48,928 nucleotides of DNA from DASPJR01 sp035628505 (GTDB lineage Bacteria > Planctomycetota > SZUA-567 > H5-PLA8), in contig DASPJR010000035.1 in the NCBI GenBank assembly GCA_035628505.1, positions 1 to 48,928 on the forward strand, given 5' to 3'. The notes beneath the pieces were generated by a model that was given only the letters and a program-made list of their open reading frames with translations, was not told the DNA's origin and did not search any database. Position 1 is the first letter of the stretch; every line of letters begins with the position of its first letter. Shown in pieces: positions 24,145 through 32,189 of this stretch. The translations under genes were made by a program, and so were the position numbers.

Positions 24145-25053
24145 ATGAAACTCAACGGGCTGGTTGCGGCCCCCTTCACTCCGCTGCAGCGTGACGGCAG
24201 CTTGAACCTGGGGCAGATTGAGCAGTACAGCGCCATGCTCGTGGCCAACGGCGTCTCGGGCGCGTTCATCTGCGGCACAACCGGCGAAGGTGCATCGCTC
24301 ACGACGGCCGAACGCATGCAAGTCGCTGAACGCTGGGTCTCCGCGGCGCCGCGCGAATTGAAAGTGATCGTCCACGTCGGCCACGCCAGTCTCGCGGATT
24401 GCCGCACGCTGGCGCAGCACGCCGAAAAAAATCGCGCGCATGCTGTCGGCTGCCTGGCGCCATACTTTTTCAAGCCGGCGAGCATTGATGATCTCGTAAG
24501 TTTTTGCGCTGAAGTGGCTGCGGCCGCGCCAGCCGTTCCGTTTTACTATTACCACATGCCGTCGATCACCGGCGTCAGCTTCTCGATGGCTGATTTTCTC
24601 GCCGCTGCCGAAAACCGCATTCCGACGCTTGCCGGCATCAAGTTCACCTACGAAAACCTGATGGACTACGAACGCTGCGTGAGCTTTTCAGGCGGGCGCT
24701 ACGATATTCTTTTTGGCCGGGATGAAATGCTGCTCGCGGGCCTGGCGACCGGATGCCGCGGCGCGATCGGCAGCAGCTATAACTACGCCGCACCGCTGTA
24801 TCAGCGCTTGATGGCCGCATTTTCCGCCGGCGATCTAGACGCTGCTCGCCGGGAACAGGGGCGCGCCAACGAGATGATCGCCGTCATGATTCGTCACGGC
24901 GGTTTGCAAGCTGCAAAGGCGATCATGGGCCTGATCGGGCTGGACTGCGGCCCGGTTCGCCTGCCGCTGCGCTCACTGAATGCGGAACAGATCAGCGCGT
25001 TGCGCGCGGATCTGGAGAAGTGCGGCTTCTTTGAGTACCGATCGCGATTGTAA
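24145..25053 (+). CDS. nanA: N-acetylneuraminate lyase
   Basis: A 302-aa DHDPS-family TIM-barrel aldolase splitting N-acetylneuraminate into N-acetylmannosamine and pyruvate in the cytoplasm. The carboxylate-binding GTTGE is at 44-48, Tyr at 134-136 (YYYHMPSITG, the animal-NPL-like version rather than the E. coli YNIP), and the Schiff-base lysine is Lys166 in AGIKFTYENL. Start ATG 24145 follows GGAG at nine bases. It is the last gene of the sialidase-nanM-nanA operon; nanE and nanK homologues, needed to use the N-acetylmannosamine, are not in the window. Confidence 0.88.
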   Translation: MKLNGLVAAPFTPLQRDGSLNLGQIEQYSAMLVANGVSGAFICGTTGEGASLTTAERMQVAERWVSAAPRELKVIVHVGHASLADCRTLAQHAEKNRAHAVGCLAPYFFKPASIDDLVSFCAEVAAAAPAVPFYYYHMPSITGVSFSMADFLAAAENRIPTLAGIKFTYENLMDYERCVSFSGGRYDILFGRDEMLLAGLATGCRGAIGSSYNYAAPLYQRLMAAFSAGDLDAARREQGRANEMIAVMIRHGGLQAAKAIMGLIGLDCGPVRLPLRSLNAEQISALRADLEKCGFFEYRSRL

Positions 25054-25092
25054 CGTGTACCTGTGCTCGACACGCCGAAGCAGGGCAGCTGC

Positions 25093-25205
25093 CGTTCGTG
25101 CCACGCCACGAAGGGGTGTGCCTTAACCGTTGCATGACCTCAAACGTTCATCAACCCCGAACAGCACACCACTTCGCTCCGCTCCGTGGCGTGGCACAAA
25201 CAACG
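25093..25205. repeat. Inverted repeat downstream of nanA
   Basis: The core GTGCCACGCCACG at 25098-25110 is exactly inverted at 25185-25197. Flanking GGTGTG and CACACC, and the outer CGTT and AACG, extend the pairing. It is a non-coding palindrome in the 263-bp gap between nanA and the isomerase gene. Confidence 0.7.
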
Positions 25206-25229
25206 AGCCACCCAGCAATCGAGCGCTGC

Positions 25230-25273
25230 AAAAGAAAACGGCGCGAGCATTTCTGCACGCGCCGTTCTTTTCA
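25230..25273. terminator. Bidirectional rho-independent terminator
   Basis: AAAAGAAAACGGCGCG is followed by a 12-base loop and CGCGCCGTTCTTTTC, a GC stem flanked by A and T tracts. It serves nanA (+) and the isomerase gene (-), which converge here. Confidence 0.85.
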
Positions 25274-25316
25274 AATTTCTCTTCGCGCTTTTGCGTCTTT
25301 GCGTGAGCTGAGAAAC

Positions 25317-26084
25317 TTACTTCGCCGCGACGAACTCTTCGAACAAGGCTCGGGTCAGGTGCAGCACGCGCAGCGGATCCTGCGACGGATCGAGCTCGAG
25401 CGAGCAGTGGCCTTCGTAGTTGCTGTCGCGCAGCTTCTTGATGAACTTCTTGTACGGGAATTTCGAATCGAGCAGATCGTGCAGATGAACATGGCCGATG
25501 TGCGGGCGCAGGATTTCGAAGACGCGGTCAAAATCTTCCGGCGGCGTGTTCTGGACCTGGCTGTTATGAACCAGGTAGCAGCGCGGGTGATTCACTTTCT
25601 TGACCACTTCCAGCGCGTCTTCCCAGCCCGCGAAGCCGTTGTGCATCTCAAAGCCGATATCGACGCCGAGGCCGGCTGAATAATGAACGATTTCGCTGAG
25701 CGCATTGGCCACGCGCGCGGTCGTCCAGGCCTTGGGTTCGTTGTCGTGGAACTTGTCGCCGAGCACGCGCAGGCGCGGCGCGCCAAGGTCGACGGCCAGC
25801 AGCACGTACTGCTTCGTGCGCGCAATCGCTTCTTTCACCTGGCCGACATTCGGCCAGTCGTAGCGTTCGCTGATGGCCAGGCCGGCGATGTGAACGCCCG
25901 CATCGGTGAAGGTCTTGCGGGTCTTCTTGGCCTCTGCCGGTTGCATATCAAGGCTGATCTTCTGCTTGTAGGCCGGCTCCGCGAGGAACTCGAAGCTTTC
26001 CATCTTGCCTTCTTTGCACATTTTGGCCGTGGTCTCAATGTCCCACTCTTTGGCCATCTGGTACGCCATCAGTCCGAGATGCAT
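25317..26084 (-). CDS. Sugar phosphate isomerase/epimerase (AP-endonuclease-2 TIM barrel)
   Basis: A 255-aa single-domain xylose-isomerase-like TIM-barrel protein beginning MHLGLMAYQMAKEWD. Metal-binding positions typical of the family are seen: Glu in IGFEMHNGFAG, His in CYLVHNSQ, HVHLHDLLD and Glu in HCSLELD. Such proteins isomerise or epimerise keto-sugars or act as lyases/hydrolases on carbohydrate derivatives; the substrate cannot be deduced. ATG 26084 follows GGGAGG at nine bases. It ends at the shared terminator with nanA. Not demonstrably part of the sialic acid operon, since it is on the opposite strand. Confidence 0.8.
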   Translation of the reverse strand: MHLGLMAYQMAKEWDIETTAKMCKEGKMESFEFLAEPAYKQKISLDMQPAEAKKTRKTFTDAGVHIAGLAISERYDWPNVGQVKEAIARTKQYVLLAVDLGAPRLRVLGDKFHDNEPKAWTTARVANALSEIVHYSAGLGVDIGFEMHNGFAGWEDALEVVKKVNHPRCYLVHNSQVQNTPPEDFDRVFEILRPHIGHVHLHDLLDSKFPYKKFIKKLRDSNYEGHCSLELDPSQDPLRVLHLTRALFEEFVAAK

Positions 26085-26348
26085 TTAAAAAAACCTCCCA
26101 GTGCGCAACTACGCGTCTGTTTAAAAAGTCATTGTCGGCAGCCCCACGCCGCCGGTTTCAGTGTGGGCGGGTTGAAAATCTAACCGTGCTGAGGCACGGG
26201 TGCAAATGCCAGACAGCGGAAAGCCTCCCACTCCTTCGCTGAAAAGCGCTACAGCGCGAATTTCAGAAAATCTACGCATACGTATGAATACTGTTCCGGC
26301 TCAATCGTTCTCCTTTATGGAGGCGGGGTCAAACAGGAGGAAGCATCG
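26085..26348. other. Divergent gap with small hairpins
   Basis: Between the isomerase gene (-) and the secreted repeat protein (+). CCGTGC 26184-26189 / GCACGG 26194-26199 is a short REP-like hairpin, and CTGAAAAGCGC 26240-26250 pairs with GCGCGAATTTCAG 26255-26267. A strong AGGAGG at 26336-26341 belongs to the next gene. No riboswitch consensus was matched. Confidence 0.5.
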
Positions 26349-26756
26349 ATGTACACGTACGTTGCAGTAGCTGTGCTGGCCCTCAGTTCCCTGCCACTGT
26401 TCGCCGCGCACGACGGCGATCGGACTGGGCGTTTCGATACAGAAACGCAACGCGAATGGCGCAGCGGAGACAGCCGCTTTGGCCGCGATGATCGCTATGA
26501 TCGCGATGGCCGCTATGATCGCGACCGTCATTACGATCGCGATGGTCGCTATGACCGTGGTGAAGGATATCACTGGCGTCATGGCCGCACCGAGCGCCTG
26601 AGCTACCGTGAGCGCCTGCGCTATGATTATCTGACATACTGCGAACGCAGTTACCGGATGCCGTGGCGGCGCGAATGTCACGTGCCGACGTACCGGCGTT
26701 ACTATGGATATGGCCGCGTCGCGATTTACGATCAGCACGGGCACCGGCTGCGGTAA
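26349..26756 (+). CDS. Small secreted Arg/Asp/Tyr-repeat protein
   Basis: A 135-aa protein of unknown function. It has a signal peptide (cleavage probably after LPLFAA, about 20), then a low-complexity run built from RYDRDG and HYDRDG units at about 46-72. The C-terminal half is rich in Arg and Tyr with two Cys (TYCERSYRMPWRREC), which may form a disulfide. AGGAGG lies 8 bases before ATG 26349, the best ribosome site in the region. The mature protein is strongly charged with both signs. No domain is recognised; roles in the envelope, metal binding or phase separation would be guesses. Confidence 0.75.
   Translation: MYTYVAVAVLALSSLPLFAAHDGDRTGRFDTETQREWRSGDSRFGRDDRYDRDGRYDRDRHYDRDGRYDRGEGYHWRHGRTERLSYRERLRYDYLTYCERSYRMPWRRECHVPTYRRYYGYGRVAIYDQHGHRLR
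26481..26562 (+). repeat. In-gene tandem repeat encoding RYDRDG units
   Basis: Four to five imperfect copies of CGCTATGATCGCGATGG, spaced 18-21 bases apart and in frame, inside the small secreted protein gene. Confidence 0.8.
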
Positions 26757-26804
26757 ACGCCGGACCGTTCCGTTTTGCAGGCGCCTGGCAGATGAGCAGC
26801 GAAT

Positions 26805-26925
26805 CCCTCTCCCTGACTTTGCCGTAAGGGAGAGGGAACTGCGCCTCCGGCTTGCGCCCGCATTTTCCGCTTATCAAGAACTCTCTGCGCTCTCTGCGTT
26901 CTCTGCGTCCCTGGGCTGAAGTTGT
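26805..26925. repeat. Compound repeat, copy 1 (CCCTCTCCC hairpin plus CTCTGCG tail)
   Basis: CCCTCTCCCT 26805-26814 / AGGGAGAGGG 26827-26836 form a 10-bp stem. Then come ACTGCGCCTCCGGCTTGCG, TTATCAA and CTCTGCG-rich sequence ending GCTGAAGTTGTTGCAG. The order of parts is the same as in copy 2 at 30440-30556. It lies just downstream of the kelch-PKD gene stop. Confidence 0.75.
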
Positions 26926-26935
26926 TGCAGAGGCG

Positions 26936-29900
26936 TCACGAATCGCCCGTGCCCTTCGCCTTCTTTCCACTGGCGTCGAATTTGAATTCGGACGGAACAA
27001 GGACTTCGAACGTGCGCGGGCCGATTTCGAGACGCACGGGGATGTCTTTCTCGATCACATCACTTGGGTCACCGTTGCTGAGCACGCCGAGCTGGTTGAA
27101 ACCCGCACCGAGGCTGGCGTTTTTCACTTTCAGCGAAACAGTGACCGTGCCAGCAGGCTGCTTGCGGATGGCGGTCTTCACGGTCCACTTTGCATTGACA
27201 TTGGTGTAATCGCGCAATTTCGTGTCGAGCTTGCCCGTGAAACGCACGCCGGCAATCTCAAGCGCGAGCGTGGTGTCTTTGGCGATGACGTCGTCGCCAA
27301 CGTTCACGCTGGCGTTTAGCGTGAGCGAATCCTTGTTGTCCGCGCCACGGTTCCAGCCAACTTTGTAATCGACGAAGCCGTTGTAGAGCCCGGCCTGATC
27401 GGCCGGCAGCACCTCGATGATGCGCGAGACGGTGGTTGTGACGCCGGCCGCGTCGGTGATCGTGAGCGTCACCGTGTAGGTGCCGGGTTCTTTGTAAATT
27501 TTCGAGATGACCTGCCCGCTGCCGCTGGGCGTTCCGTCGCCGAAGTTCCAGACGTACGACACAATGGCATTTTCCGGATCAGTGCTGGTGCTGGCATCGA
27601 AGGTGAAAGGCTGGTTGCCGAAGGCGACGACATCGCTGGTCGTCACGCGCGCGGTGGGGGCTTCGCTGACCTGGATGATCACCGTGGCATTTGCGGTGCC
27701 GCCCGCAGCGTCGGAGACCGTCACCGTCGCCGTGTAGCTGCCAACAGCCGCGTACGCGTGCGTGGCGTTCTGGTCGGTGGACGTTGCGCCATCGCCAAAA
27801 TCCCAGAGGTACGTGAGCGCATCGCCGTCGGGGTCGGTGCCCTCGGAGGTGAACGTGACGGCTTGATTTGGGACCACGCTGAGCGGCGATGCGGCGGCCT
27901 GGACGGTCGGAGCTGTGTTCGTAACATTGATGCTGACTGTCGCCGCAGCCGAATCGGCGACGCCATCGTTGACTTTAAACGTGAAGGAGTCCGCACCCGT
28001 GAACGTGCCGCTGGGGGTGTAGGTCAGATTCGGCGCAGTGCCGCTGACAGTGCCGTGCTGCGGCTGTGCAACGACGGAATAGGTGAGCGCATCGTTATCG
28101 GCGTCGGTGCCGCCAAGGGTGATTGATTTGGCTGTTCCCCAATGGGTAAAGACGGACTGATCTGACGATTGGGGTGCGGTGTTGGTGACAGAAATCATGA
28201 CAGTCGCGGAAGTACCGACTCCAAACTCATCTGTCCCGTAAAAGCTGAACGAATCTGAACCACTAAAGTGAAAGCTTGATGTATAGGTGATATTTGGTGT
28301 TACTCCAGCGAGAACGCCATGTTGCGGTTGCGAAGCAATCGTCCATGAAACAGCGTCTGATAAAGCATCAGAAGTTAGATTGATCTCGATGGATTGACCT
28401 TTGTGCACAGAAACGGACTGAGGTATTGCAATGGAACGTGGATCTAAAACCTCACAGGAACCAAGCAAATTGCCACCGAAGTACAAAACGCGATCGTCAT
28501 TAAGTACCACGGACAGTCCGTTACTACGCGCTGTCCGCAAATCTTTGGTCAAACGCCATTGACTGTTGGCTGGAACGAACGCTTCACACGATTGGAGGTC
28601 ACTGGTACTTTGACCACCCATTAAAAGACCATAGCCGCTCTTAAGAATCGAAAGCGAAGCGAAGGATCGGCCTTGAACCAAATCGCCGGTAGTACTCCAA
28701 TCATTTAGTATGGGATCGTAGATTTCTGATTCCCGGTAGTGCACGTAAGAGGAGTTCGATCCGCCCGTTAACAGAATTTTGCCGTCCGCGAGTTTAACCA
28801 AAGACTGACCCAATCGTGAATGCTGTGGTGCGTCGGCTGCGTTCCAAGTGCCACTCGCTGGATCGTAAACCTCAGCACTTGCGGCGATATTCCCTCCCGT
28901 GACCAGCACCTTTCCATTCTGCAATACTACTGAGGAAAAACCTGGTCGAGTCGCACTCAGTGGACCTGTTGCAGTCCAACTATTCCCGGCCGGATTGTAG
29001 ATTTCACAAGAAGTTAGATGCGGACCAGCCCCTGGATCGTAACCGGAAATTACGAGTACATTTCCATTCGCCAAACGTTCTGCAGAATGTACCGAACGCG
29101 CAGACTGTAGCGGAGCTGCCGCTGTCCATGCATTTCCGGCAGGATCGTAAATCTCGCACGAAGACGTTACAACAACCGGTGGTCCACCCTGAATTTCACC
29201 TCCAGCAACGAGGACTTTTCCATTTTCTAGAAGTGTTGCGGTATGGTACCACCTTGCGGTTCCAAGATCGGTTACAGACTGCCATGTATCAGAGGTCGGA
29301 TCGAAGATCTCACACGTTTTTTCATAAAAGTTCGTTCCGAAGCCTCCGGTGACGAGAACTTTACCGTTGTCAAGCTTTGTGGCTGTGCATTGCTCACGCC
29401 CCACCCCCATCGCCCCCGTCGTGCTCCAACTCGGATCGATCACGACCGGGAACTTTGCGTCCCTCAAATCACACGCGAGCGTCAGCCGTTCGCCCTCGAG
29501 CGACAGCTTGAGCTGCTTGCCGGGGGCGAGCGGTTTGCCATTCGCGTCTTTCCCTTCGGGGGCGTTGATGCGCAGGCGCGGGACGCCTTGTGTGTCGCAG
29601 AACTCGATGGTGTGGCCGGGCGTCAGGCGCGGCTTGAGGCCGCCGCAGTGTAAGTCCCAACTGAATTGCGTGACCGCTCTTACCTCTCCCCCCGGCCCCC
29701 TCTCCTCAGAAGAGAGGGGGAGAACAGCGGCGGCTTCGCAAGCTGAAGCTCGCGCCACATCGCGGATAATTATAAATTCTTCGGTCTTGATCGCTTCGCA
29801 TCGGTAGGCCACATCAATACCAGGGCCGAAGGCGTCCCTATAGATGAGGCTGCCGTCGGCGGCGATTTCTCCGCTGCTCTGCGGGTTCGCGTTCAGCGGC

Positions 29901-30286
29901 ACGGCGGACACGTCGGCACTCGCGCAGCGGACTCGGACGGGGCCAGAGAAATTTTTCGGGAAGACGGGCTGCACGGCTTTGGCCGGATTCTTCCAGCGAC
30001 TGCCGGGATTGTCGATCAGCTTCTGCATGTTTGCGGGCGGCTCGAAACCGTTCGCGGTCGCGGCGATGCGCTGGTACTTCGACGGCGTGTTGGGCGTGCT
30101 CGGGGGAACCGGATAGTACTGCGCGAGCAGCGCTTCGGCGCGCGGCGCGCGCTCGGGGACAGGTGTGTCCCCGCCACCTCCCGCTGGCGATGACGCGGAT
30201 GGCGATTTGGCAGATCGCGCGAGGATTAGCGCCAGAGCAACAACGATCATCCCGCCTAAGCAGCGTGTGGTTACCGTGCGTGTCAT
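26936..30286 (-). CDS. Large secreted kelch / cadherin-like / PKD protein
   Basis: An 1116-aa exported protein. The N-terminal hydrophobic segment (about 10-22, GMIVVALALILA) is a signal or anchor. Residues about 285-620 contain around seven kelch-type units (NGKVLVTGG...CEIYDPAGNSWTATG). Two cadherin/VCBS-like domains (about 625-815, VAQPQHGTVSG, TYTPSGTFTGADSFTF) and two PKD domains (about 820-990, YLWDFGDGA and YVWNFGDGT) follow, then an unclassified C-terminus. ATG 30286 has GGGAG seven bases upstream. The kelch part (about 28150-29420) is much less GC-rich than both flanks. An intergenic-type repeat lies in frame at about residues 177-202. Probably a surface or matrix protein; the ligand is unknown. 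Confidence 0.8.
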   Translation of the reverse strand: MTRTVTTRCLGGMIVVALALILARSAKSPSASSPAGGGGDTPVPERAPRAEALLAQYYPVPPSTPNTPSKYQRIAATANGFEPPANMQKLIDNPGSRWKNPAKAVQPVFPKNFSGPVRVRCASADVSAVPLNANPQSSGEIAADGSLIYRDAFGPGIDVAYRCEAIKTEEFIIIRDVARASACEAAAVLPLSSEERGPGGEVRAVTQFSWDLHCGGLKPRLTPGHTIEFCDTQGVPRLRINAPEGKDANGKPLAPGKQLKLSLEGERLTLACDLRDAKFPVVIDPSWSTTGAMGVGREQCTATKLDNGKVLVTGGFGTNFYEKTCEIFDPTSDTWQSVTDLGTARWYHTATLLENGKVLVAGGEIQGGPPVVVTSSCEIYDPAGNAWTAAAPLQSARSVHSAERLANGNVLVISGYDPGAGPHLTSCEIYNPAGNSWTATGPLSATRPGFSSVVLQNGKVLVTGGNIAASAEVYDPASGTWNAADAPQHSRLGQSLVKLADGKILLTGGSNSSYVHYRESEIYDPILNDWSTTGDLVQGRSFASLSILKSGYGLLMGGQSTSDLQSCEAFVPANSQWRLTKDLRTARSNGLSVVLNDDRVLYFGGNLLGSCEVLDPRSIAIPQSVSVHKGQSIEINLTSDALSDAVSWTIASQPQHGVLAGVTPNITYTSSFHFSGSDSFSFYGTDEFGVGTSATVMISVTNTAPQSSDQSVFTHWGTAKSITLGGTDADNDALTYSVVAQPQHGTVSGTAPNLTYTPSGTFTGADSFTFKVNDGVADSAAATVSINVTNTAPTVQAAASPLSVVPNQAVTFTSEGTDPDGDALTYLWDFGDGATSTDQNATHAYAAVGSYTATVTVSDAAGGTANATVIIQVSEAPTARVTTSDVVAFGNQPFTFDASTSTDPENAIVSYVWNFGDGTPSGSGQVISKIYKEPGTYTVTLTITDAAGVTTTVSRIIEVLPADQAGLYNGFVDYKVGWNRGADNKDSLTLNASVNVGDDVIAKDTTLALEIAGVRFTGKLDTKLRDYTNVNAKWTVKTAIRKQPAGTVTVSLKVKNASLGAGFNQLGVLSNGDPSDVIEKDIPVRLEIGPRTFEVLVPSEFKFDASGKKAKGTGDS
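29681..29754. repeat. Intergenic-type hairpin repeat inside the kelch-PKD gene
   Basis: CCCCCTCTC 29694-29702 / GAGAGGGGG 29710-29718 is a perfect 9-bp stem of the same kind as the hairpins at 26805 and 30440. It is joined to GCTTCGCAAGCTGAAGC (29731-29747), itself an interrupted palindrome. The segment is read in frame as SACEAAAVLPLSSEERGPGG, unlike the surrounding protein. Confidence 0.65.
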
Positions 30287-30439
30287 ACGATCGCTCCCGC
30301 AGTTAGGCTGAGTATGCTTGAAGTATAAGTCTACTATTGCAGGCATTTACAGCCTGAAATCATTACTTAATAAATAAATAATTTCTGCACGTGTGACGGG
30401 TTGCCGGTGACGCGGACGCGGCAGGTAGGCGACGGCTAA

Positions 30440-30556
30440 CCCCTCTCCCGCAAGGGGAGAGGGGACTGCGCGTCCGGCTGGCGGCGCATGTCTCTTATCA
30501 ATAATCCTCTGCGCTACTCCGCGTTCTCTGCGGCTCTGCGGTGAAGTCGTTTGTCG
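30440..30556. repeat. Compound repeat, copy 2
   Basis: CCCCTCTCCC 30440-30449 / GGGGAGAGGGG 30454-30464 stem, then ACTGCGCGTCCGGCTGGCG, TTATCAA and CTCTGCG-rich sequence ending GTGAAGTCGTTTGTCGG. It has the same part order and orientation as copy 1, so the kelch-PKD gene is bracketed by direct repeats. The rest of the 297-bp gap 30287-30583 is AT-rich leader near 30300-30390. Confidence 0.75.
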
Positions 30557-30583
30557 GTCCTCTCCCTTCGGAGATGGGACGCG

Positions 30584-32020
30584 CTATTCGAACTTGAAGC
30601 CGTTCTTGGCGTTGGCTTTCACCCAGATGCGGTAGCCTTCTTCCAGCTTCTGGACCGGAAAGCCGAAGGCCTGCTGCATCGCTTCATCTTCGCTCTTGCC
30701 GGACTTGATGAGCTTGATCATCTGCGGCAGCTTCTGGTTGTCGAAGTTGCGGTAGAGGAACTCGAGCTTCGTCCAGGCGAAGGCGTAGCCTTCGATGTCC
30801 ATGCCGCTCATCGGGCGGTTCTTCATCTTTTCCCACGTCGGCAGATAGTTCTTGGCGAGCAACTGCTGGATGTACGTGGCGCGCTCCTTGCGTTCGGGAT
30901 TGTTCTCGCGCATGTCCGGATTGTTTTCGCGGTCGTACCAGAACTCAATGAACTGCGCGAGGCCCTCATGCAGCCAGCGGTTGAGCTGCACGTCTTCGCC
31001 GGTGAGCTGCAGGAAGGCATGCGTACATTCGTGGTGCAGCGTGTTGCGCGCCATGCGGTCCGCTCGTTTTTCACTGTTAAAACGTTCGGTCATGAACGGA
31101 ATGCAGATGTGAACGTCGCGCCCTTCCGCGGCGAAATAGCCGCCGGAGTAGGCCGCGCCGGGCGACTTGTCGATCTCGGCCGCGAAGCGCTGGAACTGCC
31201 CATAGCGCTCGAAGTAATAGATCGGCATCTTGTTGTTCCAGAGCTTGTCGCCTTCCTTGTGCTTAAGAACCTGGCACAGGCGGTCGTAGAGGCCTTCGTT
31301 CCACTGCGCAATGATTTTGTGCTTCGCCTCGGGAACGTTTGAGAAGCAGTAGTAGTGCTTGGTCTCGATCAAGCGCCACGTGCCGCCGATCGTTTTGAGT
31401 TCCTCCATGCGCTTATCGAGGAACTCTTTCATTTGCGCCGGTGTGCGCGCGGGGCGCTCACGGCGGCTGAACTTCTTTTCGAAGTCTTCGTCGTCCCCGT
31501 CGTTGGCGCTGGTGAGTTCCATCACCTTTCCGTCTTCGCCAACGCGGACAATCTTGACCGGCTTGTCGTTATCCTTCTCGTCTTTGTTCGCCTTGGGCTT
31601 GTCCATTTCCTTCATCGCGACAATGGCAATCATCATCGCTTCGGCCTTGGCGCGCAGCTTCTCGTCCAGCTTCACCGCGGCCGCCAGTTCCTGTTCCGCC
31701 TCGGAGAACAGATGCTTCTTGAAGAAATAATCACCTAGTTCAAAGCGGGCCGCGGCAGTCTGGGGCAACGTTGCCTGCTTGTAGCATTCGGAAACTTCTT
31801 TCACGCTCAGCCGTTCCAGCGGCACGAGCTGCTCGGTGCCGCCGCTGGGTCGCAAGCCCACGCCGTCTTTGCTCATTTTCAGCACATCACACGCGGTGGT
31901 CTGACCAGTAGGAAGCTTGACGGTGACTTTTTCGCCGGCCGAGGCTTGTGGGAGGCTTAATAGAAGGAGAAGGCAAGCGAGCAGAGCGGAGTTACGCATA
32001 CAGCGGCCGGTGATCGTCAT
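30584..32020 (-). CDS. Secreted zinc-peptidase-like protein (DUF1570-like)
   Basis: A 478-aa exported protein. The signal peptide is LLACLLLLLSLPQASAG. Residues about 30-75 hold a small beta domain (VTVKLPTGQTTACDVLKM) of the SHD1-like sort found in planctomycete proteins, then a TPR-like helix pair and an acidic linker. The C-terminal half carries HHECTHAF (about 325-332) and WLHEGLAQF some 20 residues later, the HExxH plus Glu arrangement of gluzincin peptidases typical of DUF1570. ATG 32020 follows GGAG at eight bases; ATG 31999 is an alternative. Divergent from the AraC gene. Substrate unknown; activity is inferred from the zinc motif only. Confidence 0.78.
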   Translation of the reverse strand: MTITGRCMRNSALLACLLLLLSLPQASAGEKVTVKLPTGQTTACDVLKMSKDGVGLRPSGGTEQLVPLERLSVKEVSECYKQATLPQTAAARFELGDYFFKKHLFSEAEQELAAAVKLDEKLRAKAEAMMIAIVAMKEMDKPKANKDEKDNDKPVKIVRVGEDGKVMELTSANDGDDEDFEKKFSRRERPARTPAQMKEFLDKRMEELKTIGGTWRLIETKHYYCFSNVPEAKHKIIAQWNEGLYDRLCQVLKHKEGDKLWNNKMPIYYFERYGQFQRFAAEIDKSPGAAYSGGYFAAEGRDVHICIPFMTERFNSEKRADRMARNTLHHECTHAFLQLTGEDVQLNRWLHEGLAQFIEFWYDRENNPDMRENNPERKERATYIQQLLAKNYLPTWEKMKNRPMSGMDIEGYAFAWTKLEFLYRNFDNQKLPQMIKLIKSGKSEDEAMQQAFGFPVQKLEEGYRIWVKANAKNGFKFE

Positions 32021-32037
32021 CTGGATAGCTCCGACAG

Positions 32038-32064
32038 ATAATGCATTAACGACCAATGCATTAT
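32038..32064. promoter_or_regulatory. 10-bp inverted repeat, candidate operator
   Basis: ATAATGCATT 32038-32047 is exactly inverted as AATGCATTAT 32055-32064, with a related TTAATGCAAT near 32085-32094. The boxes lie in the 169-bp region between the divergent peptidase and AraC genes, where an AraC-type regulator or another factor could bind. Confidence 0.5.
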
Positions 32065-32189
32065 GTCCCCACGTCCATTCAATTTTAATGCAATCAAGAG
32101 CGCCCAGCGCACTCGACTGTATAGCCTTTGACGAACACGGTCAATCTTTTGCGCCTTGAAATTAGGCCTGAAAGCCAGATTCTCTGCAC

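Noticed and set aside
26150..26300. Possible c-di-GMP (GEMM) or other riboswitch before the small secreted protein
   Set aside because: Words such as GGTGCAAATGCC and GGAAAGCC look suggestive, but the required helix order and conserved core are not present.
28960..29352. Plus-strand open frame inside the kelch region
   Set aside because: Antisense to clear kelch repeats; it is open because of the gene's lower GC content, without motif or ribosome site.
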